This document shows, one piece after another, positions 22,410 to 36,238 of a stretch of DNA of 64,000 bases. The notes beneath the pieces are model-generated. The model was given only the letters and a program-made list of their open reading frames with translations, did not search any database and was not told the origin of the DNA. The position numbers and the translations under genes are program-made. The stretch is from contig JARWKL010000008.1 in NCBI GenBank assembly GCA_029961685.1, positions 29,203,619 to 29,267,618 on the forward strand, read 5' to 3'. The stretch's first letter is position 1, and every line of letters begins with the position of its first letter. This DNA is from Aristolochia californica (lineage: Eukaryota > Streptophyta > Magnoliopsida > Piperales > Aristolochiaceae).

Positions 22410-25400
22410 ATGATGCCAAAAATCTCAAGGAGTAGAAAAAATCAAATCCTCAAGTTGTTGGATATTTACCAGAGCCAAACAACCCACTTTTTGCCTATCC
22501 TTAAAAATCACAAACACTTTTTGGAATTATCTCTCTCAGCATTTGTGGATGTTCAACTTTTCTTTTTCAGATCCAAACTTGAGTTTTCACTCTCCCATTT
22601 TTCTCGTAAACAAAAAAGACATGAGGATAAATAGATCGCAACAAAATAAAAATTTTAGAGTCCATGTATCCAAAAAAAAAACTTGAAAACCATAATAAAT
22701 GTAAAAGTGAAGAAAATTATTTCACGCACTATAAAAACAAACTCCAAGATTTTGTTATCCATGTATGGGAAATTCCACAAGTACAACCCCCTAATAATTA
22801 GCTTGGTGGAATTTTATAGGAAAGGGACTTCTAACTGATCCTAACATGCATTAAATGTGATGTCCATGCATGCCAGAAACATGTTGAGGATGCAAGTGGC
22901 CTAATGATGCCAAAAATCTCAAGGAGTAGAAAAAATCAAATCCTCAAGTGGTTGCATATTTACCAGAGCCAAACAACCCACTTTTTGCCTATCCTTCAAA
23001 ATCACAGATACTTTTTGCAATTATCTCTCTCAGTATTTGTGGATGTTCAACTTTTTTTTTTTCAGATCCAAACTTGAGTTTTCACTCTCCCATTTTTCTC
23101 GTAAACAAAAACGATATAAGGCAAAATATATCGCAACAAAATGAAAATTTTAGAGTCCATGTATGCAAAAAAAAAAAATTGAAAACCATAATAAACGTAA
23201 AAGTGAAGAAAATTATTTCACGCACTATAAAAACGAACTCCATGGTTTTGTTATCCATGTTTGGGAAATTCCACTAGTACAACCCCCTAATAATTAGCTT
23301 GGTGGAATTTTTTAGGAAAGGGACTTCTAACTCATCCTAACACGCTTTAAATGTGGTGTCCATGCATGCCAGAAACATGTTGAGGATGCAAGTGGCCTAA
23401 TGACGCCAAAAATCTCAAGGAGTAGAAAAAATCAAATCCTCAAGTGGTTGGATATTTACCAGAGCCAAACAACCCACTTTTTGCCTATCCTTAAAAATCA
23501 CAGACACTTTTTGGAATTATCTCTCTCAGTATTTGTGGATGTTCAACTTTTTTTTTTCAGATCCAAACTTGAGTATTCACTCTCCCATTTTTCTCGTAAA
23601 CAAAAACGATATAAGGCAAAATAGATCGCAACAAAATGAAAATTTTAGAGTCCATGTATACAAAAAAAAAATTGAAAACCATAATAAATGTAAAAGTGAA
23701 GAAAATTATTTCACGCACTACAAAAACAGACTCCAAGGTTTTGTTATCCTTGTATGGGAAATTCCACTAGTACAACCCCCTAATAATTATCTTGGTGGAA
23801 TTTTATAGGAAAGGGACTTCTAACTGATCCTAACATGCTTTAAATGTGGTGTCCATGCATGCCAGAAACATGTTGAGGATGCAAGTGGCCTAATGATGCC
23901 AAAAATCTAAAGGAGTAGAAAAAATCAAATACTCAAGTGGTTGGATATTTACCTGAGCCAAACAACCCACTTTTTGATTATCCTTAAAAATCACAGATAC
24001 TTTTTGGAATTATCTCTCTCAGTACTTGTGGATGTTCAACTTTTTTTTTTCAGATCCAAACTTGAGTTTTCACTCTCCCATTTTTCTCGTAAACAAAAAC
24101 GATATAAGGCAAAATAGATCGCAACAAAATGAAAATTTTAGAGTCCATGTATGCAAAAAAAAAATTTGAAAACCATAATAAACGTAAAAGTGAAGAAAAT
24201 TATTTCACGCACTATAAAAACAAACTCCAAGGTTTTCTTATCCATGTTTGGAAAATTCCACTAGTACAACCCCCTAATAATTAGCTTGGTGGAATTTTAT
24301 AGGAAAGGGACTTCTAACAGATCCTAACATGCTTTAAATGTGGTGTCCATGCATGCCAGAAACATGTTGAGGATGCAAGTGGCCTAATGATGGCAAAAAT
24401 CTCAAGGAGTAGAAAAAATCAAATCCTCAATTGGTTTGATATTGACCAGAGCCAAACAACCCACTTTTTGCCTATCCTTAAAAATCACACACACTTTTTG
24501 GAATTATCTCTATCAGCATTGTGGATGTTCAACTTTTTGTTTTCAGATCCAAACTTGAGTTTTCACTCTCCCATTTTTCTCGTAAACAAAAAAGACACGA
24601 GGCAAAATAGATCGCAACAAAATAAAAATTTTAGAGTCCATGTATGCAAAAAAAAATTTGAAAACCATAATAAATGTAAAAGTGAAGAAAATTATTTCAC
24701 GCACTATAAAAACAAACTCCAAGGTTTTGTTATCCATGTATGGGAAATTCCACAAGTACAACCCCCTAATAATTAGCTTGGTGGAATTTTATAGGAAAGG
24801 GAGTTCTAACTGATCCTAACATGCTTTAAATGTGGTGTCCATGCATGCCAGAAACATGTTGAGGATGCAAGTGGCCTAATGATGCCAAAAATCTCAAGGA
24901 GTAGAAAAAATCAAATCCTCAAGTGGTTGGATATTTTCCAGAGCCAAACAACCCACTTTTTGCCAATCCTTAAAAATCACAGACACTTTTTGGAATTATC
25001 TCTCTCAGCATTTGTGGATGTTCAACTTTTCTTTTTCAGATCCAAACTTGAGTTTTCACTCTCCCATTTTTCTCGTAAACAAAAAAGAGATGAGGCAAAA
25101 TAGATCGCATGAAAATGAAAATTTTAGAGTCCATGTATGCAAAAAAAAAAAATAGAAAACCATAATAAATGTAAAAGTGAAGAAAATTATTTCACGCACT
25201 ATAAAAACGAACCCCAAGGTTTTGTTATCCATGTTTGGGAAATTCCACTAGTACAACCCCCTAATAATTAGCTTGGTGGAATTTTTTAGGGAAGGGACTT
25301 CTAACTGATCCTAACACGCTTTAAATGTGGTGTCCATGTATGCCAGAAACATGTTGAGGATGCAAGTGGCCTAATGATGCCAAAAATCTCAAGGAGTAGA

Positions 25401-25866
25401 AAAAATCAAATCCTCAAGTGGTTGGATATTTATTAGAGCCAAACAACCCACTTTTTGCCTATCCTTAAAAATCTCAGATACTTTTTGGAATTATCTCTCT
25501 CAGTATTTGTGGATGTTCAACTTTTGTTTTTTCAGATCCAAACTTGAGTTTTCACTCTCCCATTTTTCTCGTAAACAAAAAAGACATAAGGCAAAATAGA
25601 TCGCAACAAAATAAAATTTTAGAGTCCATGTGTGCAAACAAAAATTTGAAAACCATAATAAATGTAAAAGTAAAGAAAATTATTTCACGCACTATAAAAA
25701 TGAACTCCAAGGTTTTGTTATCCATGTTTGCGAAATTCCACAAGTACAACCCCCTAATAATTAGTTTGGTGGAATTTTATAGGAAATGGACTTCTAACTG
25801 ATCTTAACATGCTTTAAATGTGGTGTCCATGCATGCCAGAAACAAGTTGAGGATGCAAGTGGCCTA
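22410..25866 (+). repeat. HOR copy 7 (canonical, 3457 bp)
   Basis: Monomer starts: m1 22410, m2 22904, m3 23400, m4 23893, m5 24387, m6 24879, m7 25374. Block III changes are present. m7 reads 'ctctcagtatttg', a mark shared only with copy 9. Private: 'aaatgtgatgtcc' in the m1 tail (A at 22860). Confidence 0.96.
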
Positions 25867-28800
25867 ATGATGCCAAAAATCTCAAGGAGTAGAAAAAATC
25901 AAATCCTCAAGTTGTTGGATATTTACCAGAGCCAAACAACCCACTTTTTGCCTATCCTTAAAAATCACAAACACTTTTTGGAATTATCTCTCTCAGCATT
26001 TGTGGATGTTCAACTTTTCTTTTTCAGATCCAAACTTGAGTTTTCACTCTCCCATTTTTCTCGTAAACAAAAAAGACATGAGGATAAATAGATCGCAACA
26101 AAATGAAAATTTTAGAGTCCATGTATCCAAAAAAAAAACTTGAAAACCATAATAAATGTAAAAGTGAAGAAAATTATTTCACGCACTATAAAAACAAACT
26201 CCAAGATTTTGTTATCCATGTATGGGAAATTCCACAAGTACAACCCCCTAATAATTAGCTTGGTGGAATTTTATAGGAAAGGGACTTCTAACTGATCCTA
26301 ACATGCATTAAATGTGGTGTCCATGCATGCCAGAAACATGTTGAGGATGCAAGTGGCCTAATGATGCCAAAAATCTCAAGGAGTAGAAAAAATCAAATCC
26401 TCAAGTGGTTGCATATTTACCAGAGCCAAACAACCCACTTTTTGCCTATCCTTCAAAATCACAGATACTTTTTGCAATTATCTCTCTCAGTATTTGTGGA
26501 TGTTCAACTTTTTTTTTTTCAGATCCAAACTTGAGTTTTCACTCTCCCATTTTTCTCGTAAACAAAAACGATATAAGGCAAAATATATCGCAACAAAATG
26601 AAAATTTTAGAGTCCATGTATGCAAAAAAAAAAAATTGAAAACCATAATAAACGTAAAAGTGAAGAAAATTATTTCACGCACTATAAAAACGAACTCCAT
26701 GGTTTTGTTATCCATGTTTGGGAAATTCCACTAGTACAACCCCCTAATAATTAGCTTGGTGGAATTTTTTAGGAAAGGGACTTCTAACTCATCCTAACAC
26801 GCTTTAAATGTGGTGTCCATGCATGCCAGAAACATGTTGAGGATGCAAGTGGCCTAATGACGCCAAAAATCTCAAGGAGTAGAAAAAATCAAATCCTCAA
26901 GTGGTTGGATATTTACCAGAGCCAAACAACCCACTTTTTGCCTATCCTTAAAAATCACAGACACTTTTTGGAATTATCTCTCTCAGTATTTGTGGATGTT
27001 CAACTTTTTTTTTTCAGATCCAAACTTGAGTATTCACTCTCCCATTTTTCTCGTAAACAAAAACGATATAAGGCAAAATAGATCGCAACAAAATGAAAAT
27101 TTTAGAGTCCATGTATACAAAAAAAAAATTGAAAACCATAATAAATGTAAAAGTGAAGAAAATTATTTCACGCACTACAAAAACAGACTCCAAGGTTTTG
27201 TTATCCTTGTATGGGAAATTCCACTAGTACAACCCCCTAATAATTATCTTGGTGGAATTTTATAGGAAAGGGACTTCTAACTGATCCTAACATGCTTTAA
27301 ATGTGGTGTCCATGCATGCCAGAAACATGTTGGGGATGCAAGTGGCCTAATGATGCCAAAAATCTAAAGGAGTAGAAAAAATCAAATACTCAAGTGGTTG
27401 GATATTTACCTGAGCCAAACAACCCACTTTTTGATTATCCTTAAAAATCACAGATACTTTTTGGAATTATCTCTCTCAGTACTTGTGGATGTTCAACTTT
27501 TTTTTTTCAGATCCAAACTTGAGTTTTCACTCTCCCATTTTTCTCGTAAACAAAAACGATATAAGGCAAAATAGATCGCAACAAAATGAAAATTTTAGAG
27601 TCCATGTATGCAAAAAAAAAATTTGAAAACCATAATAAACGTAAAAGTGAAGAAAATTATTTCACGCACTATAAAAACAAACTCCAAGGTTTTCTTATCC
27701 ATGTTTGGAAAATTCCACTAGTACAACCCCCTAATAATTAGCTTGGTGGAATTTTATAGGAAAGGGACTTCTAACAGATCCTAACATGCTTTAAATGTGG
27801 TGTCCATGCATGCCAGAAACATGTTGAGGATGCAAGTGGCCTAATGATGGCAAAAATCTCAAGGAGTAGAAAAAATCAAATCCTCAATTGGTTTGATATT
27901 GACCAGAGCCAAACAACCCACTTTTTGCCTATCCTTAAAAATCACACACACTTTTTGGAATTATCTCTATCAGCATTGTGGATGTTCAACTTTTTGTTTT
28001 CAGATCCAAACTTGAGTTTTCACTCTCCCATTTTTCTCGTAAACAAAAAAGACACGAGGCAAAATAGATCGCAACAAAATAAAAATTTTAGAGTCCATGT
28101 ATGCAAAAAAAAATTTGAAAACCATAATAAATGTAAAAGTGAAGAAAATTATTTCACGCACTATAAAAACAAACTCCAAGGTTTTGTTATCCATGTATGG
28201 GAAATTCCACAAGTACAACCCCCTAATAATTAGCTTGGTGGAATTTTATAGGAAAGGGAGTTCTAACTGATCCTAACATGCTTTAAATGTGGTGTCCATG
28301 CATGCCAGAAACATGTTGAGGATGCAAGTGGCCTAATGATGCCAAAAATCTCAAGGAGTAGAAAAAATCAAATCCTCAAGTGGTTGGATATTTTCCAGAG
28401 CCAAACAACCCACTTTTTGCCAATCCTTAAAAATCACAGACACTTTTTGGAATTATCTCTCTCAGCATTTGTGGATGTTCAACTTTTCTTTTTCAGATCC
28501 AAACTTGAGTTTTCACTCTCCCATTTTTCTCGTAAACAAAAAAGAGATGAGGCAAAATAGATCGCATGAAAATGAAAATTTTAGAGTCCATGTATGCAAA
28601 AAAAAAAAATAGAAAACCATAATAAATGTAAAAGTGAAGAAAATTATTTCACGCACTATAAAAACGAACCCCAAGGTTTTGTTATCCATGTTTGGGAAAT
28701 TCCACTAGTACAACCCCCTAATAATTAGCTTGGTGGAATTTTTTAGGGAAGGGACTTCTAACTGATCCTAACACGCTTTAAATGTGGTGTCCATGTATGC

Positions 28801-29323
28801 CAGAAACATGTTGAGGATGCAAGTGGCCTAATGATGCCAAAAATCTCAAGGAGTAGAAAAAATCAAATCCTCAAGTGGTTGGATATTTATTAGAGCCAAA
28901 CAACCCACTTTTTGCCTATCCTTAAAAATCTCAGATACTTTTTGGAATTATCTCTCTCAGCATTTGTGGATGTTCAACTTTTGTTTTTTCAGATCCAAAC
29001 TTGAGTTTTCACTCTCCCATTTTTCTCGTAAACAAAAAAGACATAAGGCAAAATAGATCGCAACAAAATAAAATTTTAGAGTCCATGTGTGCAAACAAAA
29101 ATTTGAAAACCATAATAAATGTAAAAGTAAAGAAAATTATTTCACGCACTATAAAAATGAACTCCAAGGTTTTGTTATCCATGTTTGCGAAATTCCACAA
29201 GTACAACCCCCTAATAATTAGTTTGGTGGAATTTTATAGGAAATGGACTTCTAACTGATCTTAACATGCTTTAAATGTGGTGTCCATGCATGCCAGAAAC
29301 AAGTTGAGGATGCAAGTGGCCTA
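25867..29323 (+). repeat. HOR copy 8 (canonical, 3457 bp)
   Basis: Monomer starts: m1 25867, m2 26361, m3 26857, m4 27350, m5 27844, m6 28336, m7 28831. Block III changes are present. m1 reads 'caaaatgaaaattt' (shared with copies 9-11; other copies 'caaaataaaaattt'). The m3 tail reads 'gttggggatgc' (G at 27333), shared only with copy 10. Confidence 0.96.
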
Positions 29324-32300
29324 ATGATGCCAAAAATCTCAAGGAGTAGAAAAAATCAAATCCTCAAGTTGTTGGATATTTACCAGAGCCAAACAACCCA
29401 CTTTTTGCCTATCCTTAAAAATCACAAACACTTTTTGGAATTATCTCTCTCAGCATTTGTGGATGTTCAACTTTTCTTTTTCAGATCCAAACTTGAGTTT
29501 TCACTCTCCCATTTTTCTCGTAAACAAAAAAGACATGAGGATAAATAGATCGCAACAAAATGAAAATTTTAGAGTCCATGTATCCAAAAAAAAAACTTGA
29601 AAACCATAATAAATGTAAAAGTGAAGAAAATTATTTCACGCACTATAAAAACAAACTCCAAGATTTTGTTATCCATGTATGGGAAATTCCACAAGTACAA
29701 CCCCCTAATAATTAGCTTGGTGGAATTTTATAGGAAAGGGACTTCTAACTGATCCTAACATGCATTAAATGTGGTGTCCATGCATGCCAGAAACATGTTG
29801 AGGATGCAAGTGGCCTAATGATGCCAAAAATCTCAAGGAGTAGAAAAAATCAAATCCTCAAGTGGTTGCATATTTACCAGAGCCAAACAACCCACTTTTT
29901 GCCTATCCTTCAAAATCACAGATACTTTTTGCAATTATCTCTCTCAGTATTTGTGGATGTTCAACTTTTTTTTTTTCAGATCCAAACTTGAGTTTTCACT
30001 CTCCCATTTTTCTCGTAAACAAAAACGATATAAGGCAAAATATATCGCAACAAAATGAAAATTTTAGAGTCCATGTATGCAAAAAAAAAAAATTGAAAAC
30101 CATAATAAACGTAAAAGTGAAGAAAATTATTTCACGCACTATAAAAACGAACTCCATGGTTTTGTTATCCATGTTTGGGAAATTCCACTAGTACAACCCC
30201 CTAATAATTAGCTTGGTGGAATTTTTTAGGAAAGGGACTTCTAACTCATCCTAACACGCTTTAAATGTGGTGTCCATGCATGCCAGAAACATGTTGAGGA
30301 TGCAAGTGGCCTAATGACGCCAAAAATCTCAAGGAGTAGAAAAAATCAAATCCTCAAGTGGTTGGATATTTACCAGAGCCAAACAACCCACTTTTTGCCT
30401 ATCCTTAAAAATCACAGACACTTTTTGGAATTATCTCTCTCAGTATTTGTGGATGTTCAACTTTTTTTTTTCAGATCCAAACTTGAGTATTCACTCTCCC
30501 ATTTTTCTCGTAAACAAAAACGATATAAGGCAAAATAGATCGCAACAAAATGAAAATTTTAGAGTCCATGTATACAAAAAAAAAAATTGAAAACCATAAT
30601 AAATGTAAAAGTGAAGAAAATTATTTCACGCACTACAAAAACAGACTCCAAGGTTTTGTTATCCTTGTATGGGAAATTCCACTAGTACAACCCCCTAATA
30701 ATTATCTTGGTGGAATTTTATAGGAAAGGGACTTCTAACTGATCCTAACATGCTTTAAATGTGGTGTCCATGCATGCCAGAAACATGTTGAGGATGCAAG
30801 TGGCCTAATGATGCCAAAAATCTAAAGGAGTAGAAAAAATCAAATACTCAAGTGGTTGGATATTTACCTGAGCCAAACAACCCACTTTTTGATTATCCTT
30901 AAAAATCACAGATACTTTTTGGAATTATCTCTCTCAGTACTTGTGGATGTTCAACTTTTTTTTTTCAGATCCAAACTTGAGTTTTCACTCTCCCATTTTT
31001 CTCGTAAACAAAAACGATATAAGGCAAAATAGATCGCAACAAAATGAAAATTTTAGAGTCCATGTATGCAAAAAAAAAATTTGAAAACCATAATAAACGT
31101 AAAAGTGAAGAAAATTATTTCACGCACTATAAAAACAAACTCCAAGGTTTTCTTATCCATGTTTGGAAAATTCCACTAGTACAACCCCCTAATAATTAGC
31201 TTGGTGGAATTTTATAGGAAAGGGACTTCTAACAGATCCTAACATGCTTTAAATGTGGTGTCCATGCATGCCAGAAACATGTTGAGGATGCAAGTGGCCT
31301 AATGATGGCAAAAATCTCAAGGAGTAGAAAAAATCAAATCCTCAATTGGTTTGATATTGACCAGAGCCAAACAACCCACTTTTTGCCTATCCTTAAAAAT
31401 CACACACACTTTTTGGAATTATCTCTATCAGCATTGTGGATGTTCAACTTTTTGTTTTCAGATCCAAACTTGAGTTTTCACTCTCCCATTTTTCTCGTAA
31501 ACAAAAAAGACACGAGGCAAAATAGATCGCAACAAAATAAAAATTTTAGAGTCCATGTATGCAAAAAAAAATTTGAAAACCATAATAAATGTAAAAGTGA
31601 AGAAAATTATTTCACGCACTATAAAAACAAACTCCAAGGTTTTGTTATCCATGTATGGGAAATTCCACAAGTACAACCCCCTAATAATTAGCTTGGTGGA
31701 ATTTTATAGGAAAGGGAGTTCTAACTGATCCTAACATGCTTTAAATGTGGTGTCCATGCATGCCAGAAACATGTTGAGGATGCAAGTGGCCTAATGATGC
31801 CAAAAATCTCAAGGAGTAGAAAAAATCAAATCCTCAAGTGGTTGGATATTTTCCAGAGCCAAACAACCCACTTTTTGCCAATCCTTAAAAATCACAGACA
31901 CTTTTTGGAATTATCTCTCTCAGCATTTGTGGATGTTCAACTTTTCTTTTTCAGATCCAAACTTGAGTTTTCACTCTCCCATTTTTCTCGTAAACAAAAA
32001 AGAGATGAGGCAAAATAGATCGCATGAAAATGAAAATTTTAGAGTCCATGTATGCAAAAAAAAAAAATAGAAAACCATAATAAATGTAAAAGTGAAGAAA
32101 ATTATTTCACGCACTATAAAAACGAACCCCAAGGTTTTGTTATCCATGTTTGGGAAATTCCACTAGTACAACCCCCTAATAATTAGCTTGGTGGAATTTT
32201 TTAGGGAAGGGACTTCTAACTGATCCTAACACGCTTTAAATGTGGTGTCCATGTATGCCAGAAACATGTTGAGGATGCAAGTGGCCTAATGATGCCAAAA

Positions 32301-32781
32301 ATCTCAAGGAGTAGAAAAAATCAAATCCTCAAGTGGTTGGATATTTATTAGAGCCAAACAACCCACTTTTTGCCTATCCTTAAAAATCTCAGATACTTTT
32401 TGGAATTATCTCTCTCAGTATTTGTGGATGTTCAACTTTTGTTTTTTCAGATCCAAACTTGAGTTTTCACTCTCCCATTTTTCTCGTAAACAAAAAAGAC
32501 ATAAGGCAAAATAGATCGCAACAAAATAAAATTTTAGAGTCCATGTGTGCAAACAAAAATTTGAAAACCATAATAAATGTAAAAGTAAAGAAAATTATTT
32601 CACGCACTATAAAAATGAACTCCAAGGTTTTGTTATCCATGTTTGCGAAATTCCACAAGTACAACCCCCTAATAATTAGTTTGGTGGAATTTTATAGGAA
32701 ATGGACTTCTAACTGATCTTAACATGCTTTAAATGTGGTGTCCATGCATGCCAGAAACAAGTTGAGGATGCAAGTGGCCTA
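29324..32781 (+). repeat. HOR copy 9 (canonical, 3458 bp)
   Basis: Monomer starts: m1 29324, m2 29818, m3 30314, m4 30808, m5 31302, m6 31794, m7 32289. Block III changes are present, with the m1 G variant, an m3 one A longer (like copy 11) and m7 'ctctcagtatttg' (like copy 7). Confidence 0.96.
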
Positions 32782-35700
32782 ATGATGCCAAAAATCTCAA
32801 GGAGTAGAAAAAATCAAATCCTCAAGTTGTTGGATATTTACCAGAGCCAAACAACCCACTTTTTGCCTATCCTTAAAAATCACAAACACTTTTTGGAATT
32901 ATCTCTCTCAGCATTTGTGGATGTTCAACTTTTCTTTTTCAGATCCAAACTTGAGTTTTCACTCTCCCATTTTTCTCGTAAACAAAAAAGACATGAGGAT
33001 AAATAGATCGCAACAAAATGAAAATTTTAGAGTCCATGTATCCAAAAAAAAAACTTGAAAACCATAATAAATGTAAAAGTGAAGAAAATTATTTCACGCA
33101 CTATAAAAACAAACTCCAAGATTTTGTTATCCATGTATGGGAAATTCCACAAGTACAACCCCCTAATAATTAGCTTGGTGGAATTTTATAGGAAAGGGAC
33201 TTCTAACTGATCCTAACATGCATTAAATGTGGTGTCCATGCATGCCAGAAACATGTTGAGGATGCAAGTGGCCTAATGATGCCAAAAATCTCAAGGAGTA
33301 GAAAAAATCAAATCCTCAAGTGGTTGCATATTTACCAGAGCCAAACAACCCACTTTTTGCCTATCCTTCAAAATCACAGATACTTTTTGCAATTATCTCT
33401 CTCAGTATTTGTGGATGTTCAACTTTTTTTTTTTCAGATCCAAACTTGAGTTTTCACTCTCCCATTTTTCTCGTAAACAAAAACGATATAAGGCAAAATA
33501 TATCGCAACAAAATGAAAATTTTAGAGTCCATGTATGCAAAAAAAAAAAATTGAAAACCATAATAAACGTAAAAGTGAAGAAAATTATTTCACGCACTAT
33601 AAAAACGAACTCCATGGTTTTGTTATCCATGTTTGGGAAATTCCACTAGTACAACCCCCTAATAATTAGCTTGGTGGAATTTTTTAGGAAAGGGACTTCT
33701 AACTCATCCTAACACGCTTTAAATGTGGTGTCCATGCATGCCAGAAACATGTTGAGGATGCAAGTGGCCTAATGACGCCAAAAATCTCAAGGAGTAGAAA
33801 AAATCAAATCCTCAAGTGGTTGGATATTTACCAGAGCCAAACAACCCACTTTTTGCCTATCCTTAAAAATCACAGACACTTTTTGGAATTATCTCTCTCA
33901 GTATTTGTGGATGTTCAACTTTTTTTTTTCAGATCCAAACTTGAGTATTCACTCTCCCATTTTTCTCGTAAACAAAAACGATATAAGGCAAAATAGATCG
34001 CAACAAAATGAAAATTTTAGAGTCCATGTATACAAAAAAAAAATTGAAAACCATAATAAATGTAAAAGTGAAGAAAATTATTTCACGCACTACAAAAACA
34101 GACTCCAAGGTTTTGTTATCCTTGTATGGGAAATTCCACTAGTACAACCCCCTAATAATTATCTTGGTGGAATTTTATAGGAAAGGGACTTCTAACTGAT
34201 CCTAACATGCTTTAAATGTGGTGTCCATGCATGCCAGAAACATGTTGGGGATGCAAGTGGCCTAATGATGCCAAAAATCTAAAGGAGTAGAAAAAATCAA
34301 ATACTCAAGTGGTTGGATATTTACCTGAGCCAAACAACCCACTTTTTGATTATCCTTAAAAATCACAGATACTTTTTGGAATTATCTCTCTCAGTACTTG
34401 TGGATGTTCAACTTTTTTTTTTCAGATCCAAACTTGAGTTTTCACTCTCCCATTTTTCTCGTAAACAAAAACGATATAAGGCAAAATAGATCGCAACAAA
34501 ATGAAAATTTTAGAGTCCATGTATGCAAAAAAAAAATTTGAAAACCATAATAAACGTAAAAGTGAAGAAAATTATTTCACGCACTATAAAAACAAACTCC
34601 AAGGTTTTCTTATCCATGTTTGGAAAATTCCACTAGTACAACCCCCTAATAATTAGCTTGGTGGAATTTTATAGGAAAGGGACTTCTAACAGATCCTAAC
34701 ATGCTTTAAATGTGGTGTCCATGCATGCCAGAAACATGTTGAGGATGCAAGTGGCCTAATGATGGCAAAAATCTCAAGGAGTAGAAAAAATCAAATCCTC
34801 AATTGGTTTGATATTGACCAGAGCCAAACAACCCACTTTTTGCCTATCCTTAAAAATCACACACACTTTTTGGAATTATCTCTATCAGCATTGTGGATGT
34901 TCAACTTTTTGTTTTCAGATCCAAACTTGAGTTTTCACTCTCCCATTTTTCTCGTAAACAAAAAAGACACGAGGCAAAATAGATCGCAACAAAATAAAAA
35001 TTTTAGAGTCCATGTATGCAAAAAAAAATTTGAAAACCATAATAAATGTAAAAGTGAAGAAAATTATTTCACGCACTATAAAAACAAACTCCAAGGTTTT
35101 GTTATCCATGTATGGGAAATTCCACAAGTACAACCCCCTAATAATTAGCTTGGTGGAATTTTATAGGAAAGGGAGTTCTAACTGATCCTAACATGCTTTA
35201 AATGTGGTGTCCATGCATGCCAGAAACATGTTGAGGATGCAAGTGGCCTAATGATGCCAAAAATCTCAAGGAGTAGAAAAAATCAAATCCTCAAGTGGTT
35301 GGATATTTTCCAGAGCCAAACAACCCACTTTTTGCCAATCCTTAAAAATCACAGACACTTTTTGGAATTATCTCTCTCAGCATTTGTGGATGTTCAACTT
35401 TTCTTTTTCAGATCCAAACTTGAGTTTTCACTCTCCCATTTTTCTCGTAAACAAAAAAGAGATGAGGCAAAATAGATCGCATGAAAATGAAAATTTTAGA
35501 GTCCATGTATGCAAAAAAAAAAAATAGAAAACCATAATAAATGTAAAAGTGAAGAAAATTATTTCACGCACTATAAAAACGAACCCCAAGGTTTTGTTAT
35601 CCATGTTTGGGAAATTCCACTAGTACAACCCCCTAATAATTAGCTTGGTGGAATTTTTTAGGGAAGGGACTTCTAACTGATCCTAACACGCTTTAAATGT

Positions 35701-36238
35701 GGTGTCCATGTATGCCAGAAACATGTTGAGGATGCAAGTGGCCTAATGATGCCAAAAATCTCAAGGAGTAGAAAAAATCAAATCCTCAAGTGGTTGGATA
35801 TTTATTAGAGCCAAACAACCCACTTTTTGCCTATCCTTAAAAATCTCAGATACTTTTTGGAATTATCTCTCTCAGCATTTGTGGATGTTCAACTTTTGTT
35901 TTTTCAGATCCAAACTTGAGTTTTCACTCTCCCATTTTTCTCGTAAACAAAAAAGACATAAGGCAAAATAGATCGCAACAAAATAAAATTTTAGAGTCCA
36001 TGTGTGCAAACAAAAATTTGAAAACCATAATAAATGTAAAAGTAAAGAAAATTATTTCACGCACTATAAAAATGAACTCCAAGGTTTTGTTATCCATGTT
36101 TGCGAAATTCCACAAGTACAACCCCCTAATAATTAGTTTGGTGGAATTTTATAGGAAATGGACTTCTAACTGATCTTAACATGCTTTAAATGTGGTGTCC
36201 ATGCATGCCAGAAACAAGTTGAGGATGCAAGTGGCCTA
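32782..36238 (+). repeat. HOR copy 10 (canonical, 3457 bp)
   Basis: Monomer starts: m1 32782, m2 33276, m3 33772, m4 34265, m5 34759, m6 35251, m7 35746. Block III changes are present. It matches copy 8 in the 'gttggggatgc' mark (G at 34248), m3 length and m7 'cagcatttg'. Confidence 0.96.
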